Origin: an uncultured Eubacteriales bacterium
GTDB lineage: Bacteria; Bacillota; Clostridia; Oscillospirales; Oscillospiraceae
Assembly: GCA_900544705.1 (NCBI GenBank)
Contig: UQWH01000007.1
Span: 1 to 53,086, forward strand
DNA length: 53,086 nt
Direction: 5' to 3'
Under the pieces are notes generated by a model. That model was not told where the DNA came from and ran no database searches. It was given only the letters and a program-made list of their open reading frames with translations. The position numbers and the translations under genes are program-made. Each line of letters opens with the position of its first letter. Position 1 is the first letter of the stretch. Shown piece by piece: positions 30,070-38,385 of the stretch.

Positions 30070-30098
30070 TTGATTCTCGCAATCAAATGTGCTATAGT
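30070..30098 (+). promoter_or_regulatory. Promoter of the opp operon
   Basis: TTGATT (30070-30075), 17 bases, TATAGT (30093-30098). The leader to oppA is about 120 bases and contains a small TGTCC/GGACA hairpin near 30135-30150. The near-consensus promoter and AGGAGG site fit the high expression expected for a binding protein. Confidence 0.65.
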
Positions 30099-30224
30099 AT
30101 TAACAAATCGTGAATGTGCTTGTTGCACCAACGAGTGTCCGCGATGGACATACAAAAATTTTTAGCTTGAATAATTTTCTGTGGCAACACAGTAAATTAT
30201 ATATTTTAAGTAGGAGGAAAAGAA

Positions 30225-32186
30225 ATGAAGAAGAATCTTACAAAGCTCTTTGCATTGCTTCTTGTTCTGGCCATGATCACCGTCATGTTCGCCGGCTGCA
30301 AGGGCAACGATGAGCCTACAGATCCCAGCAACTCTGATGCTTCTACCGAGCCTTCTTCCGAGGCTACCGAGAAGCATGAAAACAAGGTTATCTACGGCAG
30401 CGACACTGAGCTCTCCGGTGACCTTGGCAACGCATGGTGGACCAACAACGCCACCGACAAGCTGATCCGTGACCTGATCAACGACTACGACGTTATCACG
30501 TTCGATCAGTTCGGCCAGATGAAGGTCAACGAGACCGTTTCCGACGGCGTTCAGACCGCTGAGAACGAAGACGGCACCGCTACCTACACCGTCAAGATCA
30601 AGCAGGGCCTGACCTACAGCGACGGCACTCCGATCACGGCTGCCGACTATGTCGCTTACATGCTGGTTCAGTTCTCTCCGGCAACTCTGGAAGCCGGCGC
30701 TACCGTTTCTTCCGACACCGTTGTCGGCGGTACTGAGTATCAGAACGGTGAGTCCAAGGTTCTTGCGGGTCTCCGTCTGCTCGACGAGTACACCTACTCC
30801 ATCTCCATCACCCCGGACTATGCCAACTACTACTATGGCCTGACCTACGCCTCCCTGTCTCCTCTGTATCTGCCGCTGTACAGCTCCGCTGCGCTGACGG
30901 TTAAGGATGACGGCGAGGGCGCTTATCTGGACGGCGGCGAGCTGAAGGCTGACGAAATCAATGCCTCCCGTTACGTCTATGAGAACCGTGTCACTGCCGG
31001 CCCGTATGTCATCAAGAGCATTGATACCGGCGCTCTGACTGCGACCCTCGAGATCAACCCCAACTACGCAGGTAACTTCGAAGGCCAGAAGCCTTCCATC
31101 CAGACCATCGTCGTTGTCAAGTCTGAAGACGATTCCAAGATGGATGCTTTCACCACCGGTGAGATCACCTTCCTGTCCCAGCTGTCCGAAGGTGACCAGA
31201 TCAAGACCGCTCTCGAGCTCGTTGACTCCGGCAAGTACAACTACTGCCATTACACCCGTAACGGCTACGGCAAGATCCAGTTCCAGTGCGACGGCGGCCC
31301 CACGCAGTTCCAGGCTGTGCGTCAGGCAGTTGCTTACCTGCTCGACCGTGAAGAGTTCACCAACACCTTCACCGGCGGCTACGGCTCTGTCGTTCATGGC
31401 CCGTACTCCACCGCTCAGTGGATGTATGAGGACTCCGAGGAGCTCTTCAACGAGAAGCTGAACTCCTACGCATACGATCCCGAAAAGGCTGTCGAGGTCC
31501 TCAAGGCTGACGGCTGGACCCTCAACGCTGACGGCACTCCCTACTCCGGCACCGGTGTCCGCTACAAGGAAGTCACCGCTGAGCAGGCTGGCGATTATGC
31601 TCTGAACGTCAAGCTGGCTGACGGCCGCATCCTGATGCCTCTGCACATCATGTGGGCCTCCTCCGACGGCAACCCCGTTTCCACCCTGCTGGCTACCATG
31701 CTCGCCAATGGCAAGCAGACCGCCGATGCAGGCATGGTCATCGAGCAGAACGTCATGGCGTTCTCCGAGCTGCTGAACTGGATCTACCGCGACACCTCCG
31801 TTGGCGATCAGTACGGCGTGTTCACCTATGGTATGTTCAACCTGGCAACCGGCTTCGCGGATGTCTATGACTATGCGTACAACTACGCATCCGATCCCGA
31901 CTCCAAGTATGTCAAGATGGGCTACAACCAGAACTACATCTTCGACAAGGAGCTCGACGACCTGTCCATGGATATGGTCTACAAGGCGGCTCCCGGCGAT
32001 GACGCTGCCTTCCTGGATTACTTCCAGAAGTTCATCATCCGCTGGAACGAGCTTCTCCCGGAGATTCCTCTGTACTGCAACGACTACCACACCTTCTTCC
32101 CGTCCTGGCTGAAGGACTACAACGAGTCCAGCCTGTGGGACTTCCAGAAGGCTATTCTGTACGCTTCCATCGAGAACGCGGAATAA
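30225..32186 (+). CDS. oppA: Oligopeptide-type ABC transporter substrate-binding lipoprotein
   Basis: 653-residue SBP_bac_5-family (cluster C) protein, anchored outside the membrane to capture peptides or similar solutes. The signal peptide MKKNLTKLFALLLVLAMITV ends in the lipobox MFAGC (C25), followed by a Ser/Thr/Asp/Glu-rich linker and then typical features: VKIKQGLTYSDGTPITAADYV and YLLDREEFTN. The codon use is strongly biased, as in highly expressed genes. It is separated from oppB by two hairpins, the usual way to make the binding protein in excess over the permease. Substrate unknown; peptides are most likely. Confidence 0.92.
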   Translation: MKKNLTKLFALLLVLAMITVMFAGCKGNDEPTDPSNSDASTEPSSEATEKHENKVIYGSDTELSGDLGNAWWTNNATDKLIRDLINDYDVITFDQFGQMKVNETVSDGVQTAENEDGTATYTVKIKQGLTYSDGTPITAADYVAYMLVQFSPATLEAGATVSSDTVVGGTEYQNGESKVLAGLRLLDEYTYSISITPDYANYYYGLTYASLSPLYLPLYSSAALTVKDDGEGAYLDGGELKADEINASRYVYENRVTAGPYVIKSIDTGALTATLEINPNYAGNFEGQKPSIQTIVVVKSEDDSKMDAFTTGEITFLSQLSEGDQIKTALELVDSGKYNYCHYTRNGYGKIQFQCDGGPTQFQAVRQAVAYLLDREEFTNTFTGGYGSVVHGPYSTAQWMYEDSEELFNEKLNSYAYDPEKAVEVLKADGWTLNADGTPYSGTGVRYKEVTAEQAGDYALNVKLADGRILMPLHIMWASSDGNPVSTLLATMLANGKQTADAGMVIEQNVMAFSELLNWIYRDTSVGDQYGVFTYGMFNLATGFADVYDYAYNYASDPDSKYVKMGYNQNYIFDKELDDLSMDMVYKAAPGDDAAFLDYFQKFIIRWNELLPEIPLYCNDYHTFFPSWLKDYNESSLWDFQKAILYASIENAE

Positions 32187-32208
32187 TAGCGATCTTCCCC
32201 TAAAACCC

Positions 32209-32238
32209 AGCGACGGGGCGGCAATCCGCCCCGTCGCT
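32209..32238 (+). terminator. GC-rich hairpin after oppA
   Basis: A perfect 13-bp stem, AGCGACGGGGCGG (32209-32221) with CCGCCCCGTCGCT (32226-32238), loop CAAT. The T-run is weak (CTTATTTT some 8 bases later), so it may protect or partially terminate the oppA message. Confidence 0.7.
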
Positions 32239-32301
32239 TGCGACTTCTTATTTTACATTTCTTTTTTGAATCAGTGTAGCAAATTAAACTCGAAATCTTA
32301 G

Positions 32302-32320
32302 CCCCGCACCGGGGTTTTTT
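32302..32320 (+). terminator. Terminator/attenuator between oppA and oppB
   Basis: CCCCG (32302-32306), loop CAC, CGGGG (32310-32314), then TTTTTT. The stem is short, so leaky termination is likely, lowering permease relative to binding protein. No promoter of its own is evident for oppB. Confidence 0.65.
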
Positions 32321-32362
32321 GATACATAACTTAGATAATTCAAAGAAAAGGAGGGTATGCGG

Positions 32363-33379
32363 ATGACAAAATACGTATTAAAGCGACTGCTGTACATGGT
32401 AATCGTGTTTCTGCTTGTTTCGCTGCTGATGTATTCCATCTACAACCTGATTCCTACTGATCCGGCTCGTGCCCAGCTCGAACCGCTCAAGACAACGCTG
32501 AAGCCTGCCGAATATGAGCAGCGCTATCAGATCCTGCGAGAGCGGATGGGCTTGAACGACCCCCTGATTATCCGCTATATGCGCTGGATGGGTATGTACC
32601 CGGATGTGAACGGTGAATTCAATGGTATGCTTCAGGGCAACTTCGGCTATTCTCAGATCTACAAGAAGGATGTCATTGAGGTTTTGCCTTCGCGTATGCT
32701 TAACACGATTTATATCAATATTTTCTCGACCCTTGTCGCGCTGGCCATCACCATCCCGCTCGGCATTTACTGCGCCGTTCATAAGAGAGGCGCAATTGAT
32801 AAGGTCGTGCAGGTCGTGTCCATTGTCGGCTACTCCATCCCGGTGTATATTATTGCACTCGTCTTTATCTGGCTGTTCGCCGTTATCCTCGGCTGGCTGC
32901 CTGTCTTCGGCATGGGCACGCCGGGCAATAACTTCACCGGCTTCCGCGCCTTTATTGACAAGGTCTATTATATGACCCTGCCTGTTCTCGTCATGACGGT
33001 CGGCTCTCTCGGCGGCATGACCAGATATGTGCGCGCGGCCATGATCGAAGCGCTGGGCATGGACTGCATCCGCACCGCCCGCGCAAAGGGCCTGCGTGAG
33101 AAGGTCGTCGTCTACTCCCATGCATGGAGAAACGCGCTCCTGCCGGTTATTACCGTTCTGATCGGCTGGTTTATCAGCATCTTCTCCGGCTCTCTGATCA
33201 TTGAGCAGATGTTTGCTCTCAACGGCATGGGTCAGCTTTACTATCAGGGTCTGACGAACAACGACTTTGAGCTTGCCTTGGCAATCCAGATGTTCTACGT
33301 TTTGATTGCCCTGATCGGTCAGCTCATTACCGACCTGAGCTACGGCCTTGTTGATCCGCGTGTCCGCGTTGATAAGTAA
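32363..33379 (+). CDS. oppB: Oligopeptide ABC transporter permease OppB
   Basis: 338-residue inner-membrane permease of the OppB/DppB family. It has about six membrane segments starting at residues 8-28 (LLYMVIVFLLVSLLMYS), the early NLIPTDPA motif, a large first outside loop, and the EAA-type loop DCIRTARAKGLREKVVVYSHAWRNALLP that contacts the ATPase. I prefer ATG 32363 over ATG 32357 because the GGAGGG lies 7 bases from the former and only 1 from the latter. It precedes the unusual oppC by 13 bases. Confidence 0.94.
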   Translation: MTKYVLKRLLYMVIVFLLVSLLMYSIYNLIPTDPARAQLEPLKTTLKPAEYEQRYQILRERMGLNDPLIIRYMRWMGMYPDVNGEFNGMLQGNFGYSQIYKKDVIEVLPSRMLNTIYINIFSTLVALAITIPLGIYCAVHKRGAIDKVVQVVSIVGYSIPVYIIALVFIWLFAVILGWLPVFGMGTPGNNFTGFRAFIDKVYYMTLPVLVMTVGSLGGMTRYVRAAMIEALGMDCIRTARAKGLREKVVVYSHAWRNALLPVITVLIGWFISIFSGSLIIEQMFALNGMGQLYYQGLTNNDFELALAIQMFYVLIALIGQLITDLSYGLVDPRVRVDK

Positions 33380-33392
33380 AGGAGGTTAGGAA

Positions 33393-35222
33393 ATGAATAA
33401 GAAGAAAAAATCCGGCCTCTTTACCAGACTTTTCGGCAACCGCAATAAAGAGCACGACTTCATGAAGGAAGAGCAGCTCCAAAGCCCCGGCCGCCTGATT
33501 GCAAAGAATTTCCTGCATAACAAGCTCGGCATGATCGGTCTGATCGTGTTTCTCATCATTTTTGTTTTCGTTATGGTGGGACCGTATTTCTATGAGCTGG
33601 ATCTGTCCTATCATGACAATACCCAGCTGAATGTTCCGCCAGGAAAGAACATGATGTCCATCCCTGATGCAATGAAGGGAAAGGTTGCTGACATCTCTCC
33701 CGGCACGACCTATGGCGTCGGCGTCGACACCGACGGTAAGGTCTATACCTGGGGCTACACCAAGTACACCGATAGCATTGACCTGAAGAATATTCCGGAA
33801 GAGGTTCGCAATACGAAGATCGTCAACGTTGCAGCCGGCTACGACCATATTGTTGCGTTGGATGAAAATGGCGGAATCTATGTCTGGGGCAATACGCGCC
33901 TGTTTCAGGATAGCATCCCTGACGATCTTGTCATGGCTAAGGCCTATGGTAAGAACCTCGGCATCAAGCAGATCGAGGCCAGCAACCAGTTCTCCGCTGC
34001 TGTGACCGAAGATGGCCACCTCTACGTCTGGGGCAACGCCAATGTTGCCGACATCAAGGTCAAGAAGGAATATCAGGGCAACATCGAGAAGGTTGCGTTG
34101 ACGACCCGCGCCTACATCGCCCTGACGAAGGACGGCGCTGTCGTTTATTCCGGCTTCCAGAAGGATAATGCTCTGGTCCGCATTCCGGATGGCCTTTCCT
34201 CTGGCGTGGTTGACATTGCCGCTTCCAGCAATGCGGTTGCCGCCGTCAAGGAAGACGGCACGGTCGTTGTCTGGGGCAATGCCACGAACGGCGAGGCCAA
34301 TGTGCCCGAATTTGAAAGTAAGCCCGTCGAACTCTATGGCGGCCGCTATCACTTTACTGCGTTGATGGACGACGGTGAGGTCATTTCCTGGGGCGACAAC
34401 ACCCACGGACAGGCCGACGTTCCCGCATCCGTCAATGACAACGAAATTGAAACCGTCTATGCCGGCTTCTATCAGAACTACGCCATCACCTCAACCGGTG
34501 ACGTTGAAACATGGGGTCTGGACGGTTACTACTGCGGAACGGATGCGCTGGGTCGAGATGTTCTTAACCGTATCGTCAACGGTGGTAAGGTCACCATGAC
34601 CGTCGGTGCGATTTCGGTTATCATCGAGCTGATCATCGGCATTATCCTTGGCGGTCTGGCCGGCTATTTCGGCGGTTGGGTAGATAACATTATCATGCGA
34701 ATTTCCGAGGTGGTCGGCGGTCTGCCGTTCCTGCCCTTCGCAATGATCCTTTCCGCCATCATCGGCACGCGCATCTCCACCGAGCAGCGTATGTACCTCA
34801 TCATGGTCGTCCTCGGCGTTCTGTCCTGGCCGGGCATCTGCCATTTGATCCGTGCGCAGATCCTCTCCCAGCGCGAACAGGAGTACGTCACTGCGGCGCA
34901 GGCTCTGGGCGTGCGCGAGAAGAGCATCATCTTCCGCCACATCATCCCCAATGTCATGAGCCTGATCCTCGTCAATGCGACCTTGAGCTTTGCAACCTGC
35001 ATGCTGACCGAGTCCAGCCTTTCCTACATGGGCTTCGGTATCGCAGAACCGACGCCGACATGGGGCAATATGCTCACCGGTGCGAACAATTCCATCGTCA
35101 TCCAGCAATACTGGTGGCGCTGGGTCTTCCCGGCAGCGATCTTCGGCATCTGCACGATCTGCATTAACCTGATCGGTGATGCACTGCGTGATGCGGTCGA
35201 TCCTAAGTCGGCAGAACGGTAA
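33393..35222 (+). CDS. oppC: OppC permease with an inserted seven-repeat RCC1-like propeller
   Basis: At 609 residues this is about twice the normal OppC length. The N-terminal region and TM1 (about 45-63) are normal. The chain then leaves the membrane and, at residues about 98-378, carries seven RCC1-like repeats of about 40 residues, each ending in a WG-type signature (TWG 121, VWG 166, VWG 214, YSG 254, VWG 295, SWG 334, TWG 375). The fourth is degenerate. The normal OppC sequence resumes with YYCGTDALGRDVLNRIV and five membrane segments, with the EAA loop at about 497-520 (EYVTAAQALGVREKSIIFRH). Seven repeats are what a closed RCC1 propeller needs. In the assembled transporter it would lie on the outer face near the binding protein. 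Reading frame and codon use are uniform, so an assembly artefact is unlikely. Confidence 0.92.
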   Translation: MNKKKKSGLFTRLFGNRNKEHDFMKEEQLQSPGRLIAKNFLHNKLGMIGLIVFLIIFVFVMVGPYFYELDLSYHDNTQLNVPPGKNMMSIPDAMKGKVADISPGTTYGVGVDTDGKVYTWGYTKYTDSIDLKNIPEEVRNTKIVNVAAGYDHIVALDENGGIYVWGNTRLFQDSIPDDLVMAKAYGKNLGIKQIEASNQFSAAVTEDGHLYVWGNANVADIKVKKEYQGNIEKVALTTRAYIALTKDGAVVYSGFQKDNALVRIPDGLSSGVVDIAASSNAVAAVKEDGTVVVWGNATNGEANVPEFESKPVELYGGRYHFTALMDDGEVISWGDNTHGQADVPASVNDNEIETVYAGFYQNYAITSTGDVETWGLDGYYCGTDALGRDVLNRIVNGGKVTMTVGAISVIIELIIGIILGGLAGYFGGWVDNIIMRISEVVGGLPFLPFAMILSAIIGTRISTEQRMYLIMVVLGVLSWPGICHLIRAQILSQREQEYVTAAQALGVREKSIIFRHIIPNVMSLILVNATLSFATCMLTESSLSYMGFGIAEPTPTWGNMLTGANNSIVIQQYWWRWVFPAAIFGICTICINLIGDALRDAVDPKSAER

Positions 35223-35234
35223 GGAGGGGTTTTT

Positions 35235-36224
35235 ATGGCATTACTTGAACTGAAAAATCTGAAAACCTTCTTCGAAACCAAGCGCGGCATCGTCAAGGCA
35301 GTCAACGGCGTCAGCTATTCTCTGGAAGCCGGACAGGTTCTCGGCGTGGTCGGTGAATCCGGCTCCGGCAAGAGCGTTTCGGCAATGAGCATCCTGCGCC
35401 TGCTCGACGGTAACGGCTATATCGACTCCGGCGAGATCCTCTTCAACGGCATCGATCTGACCAAGCTCTCCATGAACGAAATGTACAAGATCCGCGGCAA
35501 TGAGATCTCCGTGATCTTCCAGGAGCCGATGACCAGCCTGAACCCCGTGTTCACGGTCAGCCGCCAGATCTCCGAGCCGCTGATGATCCATCAGGGCATG
35601 AGCAAGCGAGAAGCCGCGAAAAAGGCGGTCGAGCTGCTGTCCGACGTCAAGATTCCGAATCCGGAAGTCGTTGCAAAGCAGTATCCCCACCAGCTCTCCG
35701 GCGGTATGCGTCAGCGCGTCATGATCGCCATGGCGCTGGCCTGCAAGCCCAAGCTTCTCATTGCGGACGAGCCGACCACCGCGCTTGACGTGACCATTCA
35801 GGCCCAGATCCTGAAGCTCATGAACGAGCTGCGCGAGAAGAACGACACTGCCGTGCTGTTCATCACGCACGACCTCGGCGTCATCAACCAGATGGCTGAT
35901 AACGTCGCCGTCATGTACTGCGGTCAGGTCGTAGAGTATGCCCCTGCGGAAACCATTTTCCACAAGAGCGAATATTCCCATCCCTATACCGAGGGCCTGA
36001 TGCTCTCCATTCCCCGCTTGGATACGCCCAGCAATACCAGACTGGAAGCCATTCCGGGCGCTGTCCCGCACCCCCTGGATCTTCCCAAGGGCTGCAAATT
36101 CGCTCCGCGCTGTAAGTACGCCACGGAACGCTGCAAGGTGGAGGAACCGGAACTGATCCATGTGTCCGACACGCAGCAGGTCCGCTGCTTCTACGCGAAG
36201 AAGGAGGACAGAAATGGAAAATAA
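35235..36224 (+). CDS. oppD: Oligopeptide ABC transporter ATPase OppD
   Basis: 329-residue ATPase of normal length: Walker A GESGSGKS, Q-loop VIFQEPMTSLNP, signature LSGGMRQRVMIAMAL, Walker B LLIADEPTTALD, and the C-terminal oligopeptide domain ending GCKFAPRCKYATERC, the cysteine-rich segment of the family. It pairs with OppF. GGAGGGG precedes ATG 35235, and the 3' end overlaps oppF by 11 bases. Confidence 0.96.
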   Translation: MALLELKNLKTFFETKRGIVKAVNGVSYSLEAGQVLGVVGESGSGKSVSAMSILRLLDGNGYIDSGEILFNGIDLTKLSMNEMYKIRGNEISVIFQEPMTSLNPVFTVSRQISEPLMIHQGMSKREAAKKAVELLSDVKIPNPEVVAKQYPHQLSGGMRQRVMIAMALACKPKLLIADEPTTALDVTIQAQILKLMNELREKNDTAVLFITHDLGVINQMADNVAVMYCGQVVEYAPAETIFHKSEYSHPYTEGLMLSIPRLDTPSNTRLEAIPGAVPHPLDLPKGCKFAPRCKYATERCKVEEPELIHVSDTQQVRCFYAKKEDRNGK

Positions 36225-37749
36225 AGAAAAGAAGGTTCTGCTTCGCATCAGCAACCTGAAGCAATATTTCCCCCTGAAAAAGGGCCGTTTTGTCAAGGCA
36301 AACGACGGTATCACCCTCGACATCTACGAAGGCGAGACCTTCGGCCTTGTCGGTGAGTCCGGCTGCGGCAAGTCCACGCTGGGCCGCACCATCCTCCAGC
36401 TTTACCATCAGACCTATGGCCGCACGATGTACTATGGCCGTTCTCTGGATGATCTGGCACCGAAGTACGTTACGGACACCGTCAAGCATCTGAAAAAGCG
36501 CCGCCAGAAGCTCCACGAGCTGGAAGAAAAGCGCGACAAGCTGGAAGCCCAGTATGCAAAGCTCTCCGAAAAGGAGCAGTATGCCATGCACGCGGAGCTG
36601 GACGCGGCCCGCAAGCTGGCGGAGGATGCACTCCTTGACATTACCAAGATCGTCGGCGGCTTCCTCGTTGTGGACGACCTGAATCCCGTCATTGCGATCT
36701 ACAGCAAGGGTTATGCCGTCGCGCGCAAGCTCTCCGCGCTGGAGGTAAAGCGCCAGAGCCTGCAGGTCGATGTTGACGATGCAGAATACGCTGTCAAGAC
36801 AGCGAAAGAGGCAGGCAAGGCGCCCAATGATGCCAAGCTTGCCAGTGCCCAGAGCCGCCTGAAGCAGTGCGATGATTCCATTGCTGCCCTGCGCAAGCAG
36901 CTTGCTGGCATTAGCGACGATATCCAGAAGATGCGTGAGCCTTACGCCTCCAACCCTGAATTCCAGAAGTATGAGGCCTATCGCGACGACGGCATTGACC
37001 TTGCCCGTCTGACCTACGACGAGATGCGCCGCCTCCGCCGTGATATGCAGCTTATCTTCCAGGATCCGTATTCCTCCCTGAACCCGCGCATGAGCGTTGG
37101 CCAGATCATCAGCGAGGGTATGCAGGCGCACAACATGATCAAGAAAAAGGACGCCCGCATGCAGGAAATGGTCCTCAATGTCATGGATGAGTGCGGCCTT
37201 GCACCTTACTTCCTGCACCGTTTCCCGCACCAGTTCTCCGGCGGCCAGCGGCAGCGTATCGGCATTGCCCGTGCGCTGGCGACCAACCCGAAGTTCGTGG
37301 TCTGCGACGAAGCCGTTTCCGCGCTGGACGTTTCCATTCAGGCGCAGATCATCAATCTGCTGCTTGACCTGAAGGAACGTGAGAACCTGACTTATATGTT
37401 CATCACGCACGACCTGAGCGTTGTCAAGTACATCTCCGACCGTGTCGGCGTTATGTACCTTGGCTCCATGGTCGAGCTGGCGGACGCTGACGAGATCTTC
37501 CGGCACCCCGTGCATCCGTACACCGAGGCGCTTCTGAACGCTATCCCGACCACGGATACCGTCGGCGGAAAAGAGCTTTCCATTCTGGAAGGCGACATCC
37601 CCAGCCCGGTCAATCCGCCGAAGGGCTGCAAGTTCCACACGCGCTGCAAGTACTGCACGGAGATCTGCACGCAGGTCGTCCCCGCATGGGAAGAGGTTCG
37701 CCCGAACCATTTCGTCGCCTGCCATCATAAGCTCAAAATTGAGGAGTAA
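36214..37749 (+). CDS. oppF: Oligopeptide ABC transporter ATPase OppF with coiled-coil insertion
   Basis: 511 residues, against about 320-340 for usual OppF. Walker A GESGCGKST is at 47-55, but the Q-loop (IFQDPYSSLNPRMSVG, Q283) comes 230 residues later, where about 55-60 are normal. Residues about 80-262 are an extra segment, mostly charged and heptad-like (KKRRQKLHELEEKRDKLEAQ; LKQCDDSIAALRKQL), predicted to form antiparallel coiled coils with a small part between. After it the protein is normal: SGGQRQRIGIARAL, VVCDEAVSALDVS and the cysteine-rich CKFHTRCKYCTEIC. ATG 36214 has AAGGAGG upstream; the longer frame from 36160 lies inside oppD. Confidence 0.94.
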   Translation: MENKEKKVLLRISNLKQYFPLKKGRFVKANDGITLDIYEGETFGLVGESGCGKSTLGRTILQLYHQTYGRTMYYGRSLDDLAPKYVTDTVKHLKKRRQKLHELEEKRDKLEAQYAKLSEKEQYAMHAELDAARKLAEDALLDITKIVGGFLVVDDLNPVIAIYSKGYAVARKLSALEVKRQSLQVDVDDAEYAVKTAKEAGKAPNDAKLASAQSRLKQCDDSIAALRKQLAGISDDIQKMREPYASNPEFQKYEAYRDDGIDLARLTYDEMRRLRRDMQLIFQDPYSSLNPRMSVGQIISEGMQAHNMIKKKDARMQEMVLNVMDECGLAPYFLHRFPHQFSGGQRQRIGIARALATNPKFVVCDEAVSALDVSIQAQIINLLLDLKERENLTYMFITHDLSVVKYISDRVGVMYLGSMVELADADEIFRHPVHPYTEALLNAIPTTDTVGGKELSILEGDIPSPVNPPKGCKFHTRCKYCTEICTQVVPAWEEVRPNHFVACHHKLKIEE

Positions 37750-37754
37750 ATTCC

Positions 37755-37973
37755 ATGCTGTTTCAGCGAAAAGTTGACCGTGCAATGCGGCTGCAAAAGG
37801 AGGAGAACGACCGGATCGACAGGGAGCATCTCCCGGAAGATAAGGATAAAATCCAGCTTGAAAAGAAGGACACGTGGGCGATGATCCTTTCCGCGTGGCT
37901 GGTTTTCATGCCGATTGCCATTGTCATCCTGCTTGGAATCGCATTTGGAGCATATTTCCTCTTTGTTCACTGA
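37755..37973 (+). CDS. Small single-span membrane protein of the opp operon
   Basis: 72 residues: a very charged N-terminal half (about 1-42, alternating Lys/Glu/Asp/Arg, likely helical and cytoplasmic) and one hydrophobic segment (about 43-70, MILSAWLVFMPIAIVILLGIA). It starts 5 bases after oppF, has GAGGAG upstream and is followed at once by a strong terminator, so it is the last gene of the opp operon. No family recognised. Placement suggests an accessory of the transporter, possibly one that contacts the extra coiled coil of OppF (inference). Confidence 0.75.
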   Translation: MLFQRKVDRAMRLQKEENDRIDREHLPEDKDKIQLEKKDTWAMILSAWLVFMPIAIVILLGIAFGAYFLFVH

Positions 37974-37978
37974 GTTTT

Positions 37979-38008
37979 GCACCACCGCTTTTGCGGTGGT
38001 GCTTTTTT
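37979..38008 (+). terminator. Terminator of the opp operon
   Basis: A perfect 10-bp stem GCACCACCGC (37979-37988) / GCGGTGGTGC (37993-38002), loop TTTT, followed by TTTTTT. Confidence 0.93.
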
Positions 38009-38282
38009 GCATTGAAGTATTTTGGCAAAGTACATCAACAATGTTGAAGATATGAGATTGAGGAATTGTCGGAGATCAAGCGCGGCCTGTTCTGCATCAT
38101 CTCTTTGTGTCCGCTATTTACCGGCGACCGTTTTATGCTGCACTGCTGCCTGCTTCGGACTGTTGCTGTGGGTTTGCCTGAGGAAGCACATTGTCAGAGC
38201 TGGTTGAGGGCGATAGCGGGGAACCGCTGGTAGAGGCAGTATGCATGATGCCGGAATTGTGAATAGATTCTTTGATTCGTGA
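38009..38282. other. Gene-free stretch before the ZIP transporter
   Basis: No credible gene is seen. Short open frames exist (for example ATG near 38051), but their products have no recognisable domain and are unusually Cys-rich. The stretch may be decayed coding DNA. Confidence 0.4.
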
Positions 38283-38311
38283 TTGCGCACACCGTGCTTC
38301 TGTGATATAAT
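38283..38311 (+). promoter_or_regulatory. Promoter of the ZIP transporter gene
   Basis: TTGCGC (38283-38288), 17 bases, consensus TATAAT (38306-38311). The predicted start of transcription (about 38318) falls in the first arm of a hairpin. Confidence 0.6.
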
Positions 38312-38312
38312 C

Positions 38313-38365
38313 AAAAAGCCGCATGGGCGGCTTTTTGAAGGAGAAATGGTTAGCGAGAGCTAACC
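38313..38365 (+). other. Two hairpins in the ZIP gene leader
   Basis: AAAAAGCCGC (38313-38322) pairs with GCGGCTTTTT (38327-38336), loop ATGG; it ends in a T-run and looks like a bidirectional terminator. GGTTAGC (38348-38354) pairs with GCTAACC (38359-38365) with a GAGA loop. The second lies wholly in the leader and could affect translation; it matches no riboswitch class I recognise. Confidence 0.5.
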
Positions 38366-38385
38366 GGATAATGTGGAGGACGAGT

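Noticed and set aside
38022..38207. Cys-rich 61-codon frame before the ZIP gene
   Set aside because: No ribosome site, no domain, and a composition unlike neighbouring genes.
38348..38365. Riboswitch before the ZIP transporter
   Set aside because: A single 7-bp hairpin with a GAGA loop is too little, and it lacks the conserved bases of the manganese or other metal riboswitches that I know.
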